Shown in pieces: positions 60,340 to 64,000 of a DNA stretch of 64,000 nucleotides (within the stretch, counting starts at the first letter, position 1; every line of letters starts with the position of its first letter). The translations under genes were made by a program, and so were the position numbers. Origin of the DNA: Opisthorchis felineus (lineage: Eukaryota; Platyhelminthes; Trematoda; Opisthorchiida; Opisthorchiidae). The stretch is taken from contig SJOL01008662.1 in assembly GCA_004794785.1 (NCBI GenBank), forward strand, positions 231,838-295,837, read 5' to 3'. The notes under the pieces were generated by a model. The model saw nothing but the letters and a program-made list of their open reading frames with translations. It searched no databases and had not been told where the DNA came from.

Positions 60340-63300
60340 ATGTACTGCAGAAAAATGGGATGTAGCTCAATGATACATCATCCCGTTAGATGATACTGGT
60401 GTATCTTTGAAGAACATTAGGTACGGACGGTGTGTTGATCGGATTATCACTCAGAAAGCACAACTCTACGTATTTCACAATGATTCTTCTGTCATTGCTT
60501 GAACATTTTTAAAAGGCAAGGTATAGAGCTTTGTCTAATCTTTCTGTAAACGTTTATACCAGCTTACTAACACATGGTAGTCTGGCTCTAGAATTTGGCA
60601 TCGGTCACTACAATGAGGCCGTTCATTTCTCCATGTTGTGACCATGTTATTTTGGCATAGTTGCCATAATTTCCCGTGACTGTGACACTTGAAGCTGAGA
60701 GTGAAGTCACAACTGCACGTGATTAGGCTGAATAAGTTAAGTGACTAAGAGATTTTGGTGGTTTGCTAAGGAAAGTGATTTGAAGGTACACAGGCGGTTG
60801 GTCGGCCGGCTCTAGCTGTCGGCCGAAGTCTTACATCAGAAGACCAGAAAATCAAATGGGATATCAGGTTTCCTGAAGTATGGCTTTCGTAGACGGCTGA
60901 CGTAGTTGTGATCCCAAGCTTTCACTCAAATAGACGCCCAAATAGACAGTCGGTAAGGTTCACGCCTGCCTCGGCCACCACGGGCAAATCAATGAAGACG
61001 TCAGCTACCATTACCACCTAACATTACCTGTTTCTTTAGCACTCGAAGGGAGTTATGCTCATTAAGTACAGTGGAAGCCGGATTGCTCCGACTTCTTCTT
61101 TAGACTTTCAAACAGAGGAAAATTTGTCAATAAAATATACCTTTGGTGATGGGTAAAACGGTCTGCACAAGGGACGGAACAGCGATCTACAGGGCTTAAC
61201 CAGTCAGTTATTTCGCTGTAAATTTCGCTTTGCGTTTGTAGCTGGGGAATTATCCGATAACTTAAATGTGGATAAGGCAAATTTCGCTGAAATATATTCA
61301 AAAGTTTGATATGTTAGATGTAGTTTAGTTTGGTTGAAAATCGGCAACACAGAAGTCTCAAGCCCAGTTAGTGTGAAAGACAGCTGATCGGCTTTGCAAA
61401 TACAGACATCGGTGAGATGGTCGTTTGTTTCCTGGATTTTTCGTTAGGGTTTTTGATTTCTCTCATTACTTATTATCAGTTTGATGCACGTGGAATATTT
61501 GGACCAATACAGTAGGGCAGTTTTTGACATGGTGCCTCTTGAAATGTGTTCGCTGTAAAGAGGCTGTACTCACTTGCTACCTCACTAGAGCGAATCAACA
61601 TGACCATGTGATATATCTGCAGAAAAGATATTCTGCTTAGTTATTTGCAGCAAACTCAACTACTGAACCATCATAGATACATGATCTCACAAAATAAGTC
61701 GTGAAATTGGACTACTTCGTAAGGAACTCCTCTAGGTCTTTTAAGATCACAGCCCTCACCCAGACAAAGATCATCTCTGACTCTACAACAGAGCTGCTTC
61801 TGTGTTGGGGATGAACGTTTCTTTTCCAAGTTTTCCTTATGTACACGCCCCGAATGCTCATGTTAAATCAGAAAAACTCAAAATTCTGGTGGAGTCTTTG
61901 AAGACAGCCGCTCTCCTGTCAATAGAATTATACGGTAATTCTACATAATTACCGCAGTTTAAGCCCTATTCCATCTGAATTAATGTACTGCGTTGATAAG
62001 TTGCCCTGAAGGCCGTACTTCAGACAATGGGTGTGGTATTCCGGTATCACTCAGGCGGGATACGCGTGTCACAGATGATTCTCAGACCACCGCTTGGAAG
62101 GATTAATGATCCAACTGAACTGATTGATAAAAGTGGACAACAGCTCACTGGTAGTACAATGGTGCCAGAAGTCTGACTGTGTGCTGACGACGACAGTGAG
62201 ATCACCCAGCTAGGTGACTACTACTTATTTAAGGCTGACCATTCCGCAAGCTCCCCTTAACGGCGTGATGGTGTTATACTGCACATAAAACATGTGGTTT
62301 GATTAACTGAACGTACTGTATAACGTTTCTTCAAAAATGCCCCGTTTGTCTAGTTTTGGAATGAACACTTTTTTCTTGAGCAGGTATCAGTGCCTACTCC
62401 TCACAAAACCCAGCTCTGTATGTTTTGATTTACTTTCATTTACTGACAATTTTTCCACTGTGCCTAATTCTTAATTGAACCGGCCTCTGTGTATTCTTTC
62501 TGGTGGTTTCATCAGGTTCAACTGCTTTTCCATCTTACATATCTCAAAATTCCCGACCGGATTTGGTGATAAACCTGACTACGTCAATATAACATAATTT
62601 CACCATGCACAGACACAACCCGATGGTTCACCTGAACTCTCCAAGGGCGCAAAAAACTCTTGTTCAAGAAACGGCTTCGTCGGTGCTCGAGCAAAGAAAA
62701 TGTACGCAAGAATGACCAAATTAGGGGTTTTGATTTAGTCATCAATCTTTCCATTGTCACGATCAAAACCCTCGATACAATGTGGATATTCGACCGGTTA
62801 TCTGACTTTCTGTTTTGACTGGCATTGTTCTGTGGTGATCCTTGTACGGTGATTGGTAGATTTTTGTCAAATCTTGTCAAGTAAATTTGGGGGACGAAGG
62901 AGGAAGCTTATCAGCTGGTAAGCCGGGCGGAGTTCAGGGAGGTATCGAAACGGGTCAAGAAGTGAATGAAACAGACGTTAAAAAACTAACTGGGTACGGT
63001 AACGTCCATGAGATATAGAGCACCTTGAAGGAGCTGTGTTTTCGATCCTGAATATTGTTTGCATTACAGTAACCTGGACAAACCCACCACTTCTCCGTTC
63101 TTCGGACAGCCTAACCATGGTAATAATATTGCTAGAGATGACGTGTACAAACAAATTACCAATATCTAGGCCGGGAAAGCGAGCGGTCATGGTATCCTGT
63201 TATTCATGTTGCTGAAGGTGTGCTTTATGGATGTCACGGAAACGGTGGATGCTTCGTCCTACTAGATTCTTCCTGGTAGACAAATTGATGATTTTTTGGA

Positions 63301-64000
63301 ATTGTCAAGGAAGAGTTGATAGTCAAGAAAGGTCTTCGGAATATAGACATACTGATTGCATGTCTGCACTTCTATGACTGTTCGAGTTCTGTTAAACAAT
63401 CAGTTATGCTGTAGTCTGAGGACTGCTATCAGTTTCCCTGTTGATGAGTGCTTCCGACATTCTATTCTGTGGCTTGCTTTGTGCAATTGATCACCCTTCA
63501 CCTGATCGTAATCGTGAAGTAGTCTGGTTACTTTTCCTGGACCGCATTGATACTTTTGTTGAAAAACCGGCCTATTGACGACTATTTTACAAGCAGAACA
63601 CAAGCTGCCAATCTCTGACCAAAGTTACACATCTGGTGATCTCCGACGGCCTATTTTTTCTCCGTCTTCCTTGTGTGTTAATAATAAACCCATTTCCGAT
63701 TTTTCCATCCAGTGCAAGTATGTGCTCAATCTAGTGCTCTGGCGTGCACGCAACATGCCGGAAGCTAATGTGAATATACGGACCAGTTTTAGTAGTCTCG
63801 CGGAGCGGCCTCCGAAGCAATCAGTATCGCCCAATATATGAGGATTCGCCCTAGTTCAGGAAAGGTTAAGCAATGATTTTCTTAGTGATCTCTTTATTTT
63901 CATTGGGGCTTGTATTTCTGTGCGCTTCACGAAGAAGTAAGCGTCCAACCTTCTTAAGCTAATTGTTGTAATTCCTTCATGTTGATTTCACTTTTAATGA
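60340..64000. other. Stretch without recognisable genes
   Basis: About 3.7 kb with only short open frames and no recognised repeat family or RNA gene. Confidence 0.5.

Noticed and set aside
1..64000. CRISPR array, bacterial operons or prophage
   Set aside because: No regularly spaced repeats, no dense co-directional ORFs; all recognisable content is eukaryotic retroelement sequence.

Overview
The window looks like a repeat-rich, intron-dominated piece of a metazoan nuclear genome. There are no operons, no dense coding and no ribosome-binding-site pattern. Most of what can be recognised is retrotransposon-derived: a tandem pair of Penelope-like elements, RTE/CR1-type LINE remnants, a decayed LTR-retrotransposon gag, and two families of short repeats with tRNA-like segments. 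A flatworm (trematode or diphyllobothriid-like cestode) is the best guess, from the style of the LINE C-terminal module, the GIY-YIG Penelope element and possible very short introns. That assignment is inference, not proof. An assembly gap of 719 N fills 31686-32404, and one further N is at 28148.

Layout. 1-2.6 kb: LINE C-terminal remnants on the minus strand and three copies of a tRNA-derived SINE. 2.6-8.9 kb: nothing recognisable. 8.87-14.23 kb: the centrepiece, two head-to-tail Penelope-like copies. Copy 1 is 5'-truncated and frameshifted near its start but keeps an open reverse transcriptase plus GIY-YIG endonuclease. Then comes a shared pseudo-LTR with a hammerhead-ribozyme-like core. 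Copy 2 has an intact N-terminus and RT but a broken endonuclease, followed by a second pseudo-LTR. 17.0-17.6 kb: two SINE-like repeats. 26.2-27.2 kb: more repeats and a (TA)n tract. 29.2-31.1 kb: one long degenerate LINE on the plus strand, read in the order endonuclease, RT, C-terminal module. 33.6-33.9 kb: a lone, diverged Penelope pseudo-LTR with a decayed hammerhead core. 36-46 kb and 59.7-60.3 kb: several plus-strand open segments with splice-like borders that may be host exons, none of a recognised family. 48.0-48.7 kb: decayed gag on the minus strand. 54-58.7 kb: (TA)n tracts, repeats and another minus-strand LINE C-terminus.

How the parts relate. In the Penelope pair, copy 1 carries the intact catalytic part and copy 2 the intact 5' part. 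About 530 bp of RT sequence is identical between them although the flanks have diverged. The SINE-like repeats would depend on LINE machinery in trans, but every LINE here is broken, so any partner lies elsewhere. No complete host gene can be called with confidence. The longest unexplained open frames (about 145-150 codons) are no longer than chance predicts for a window this size.
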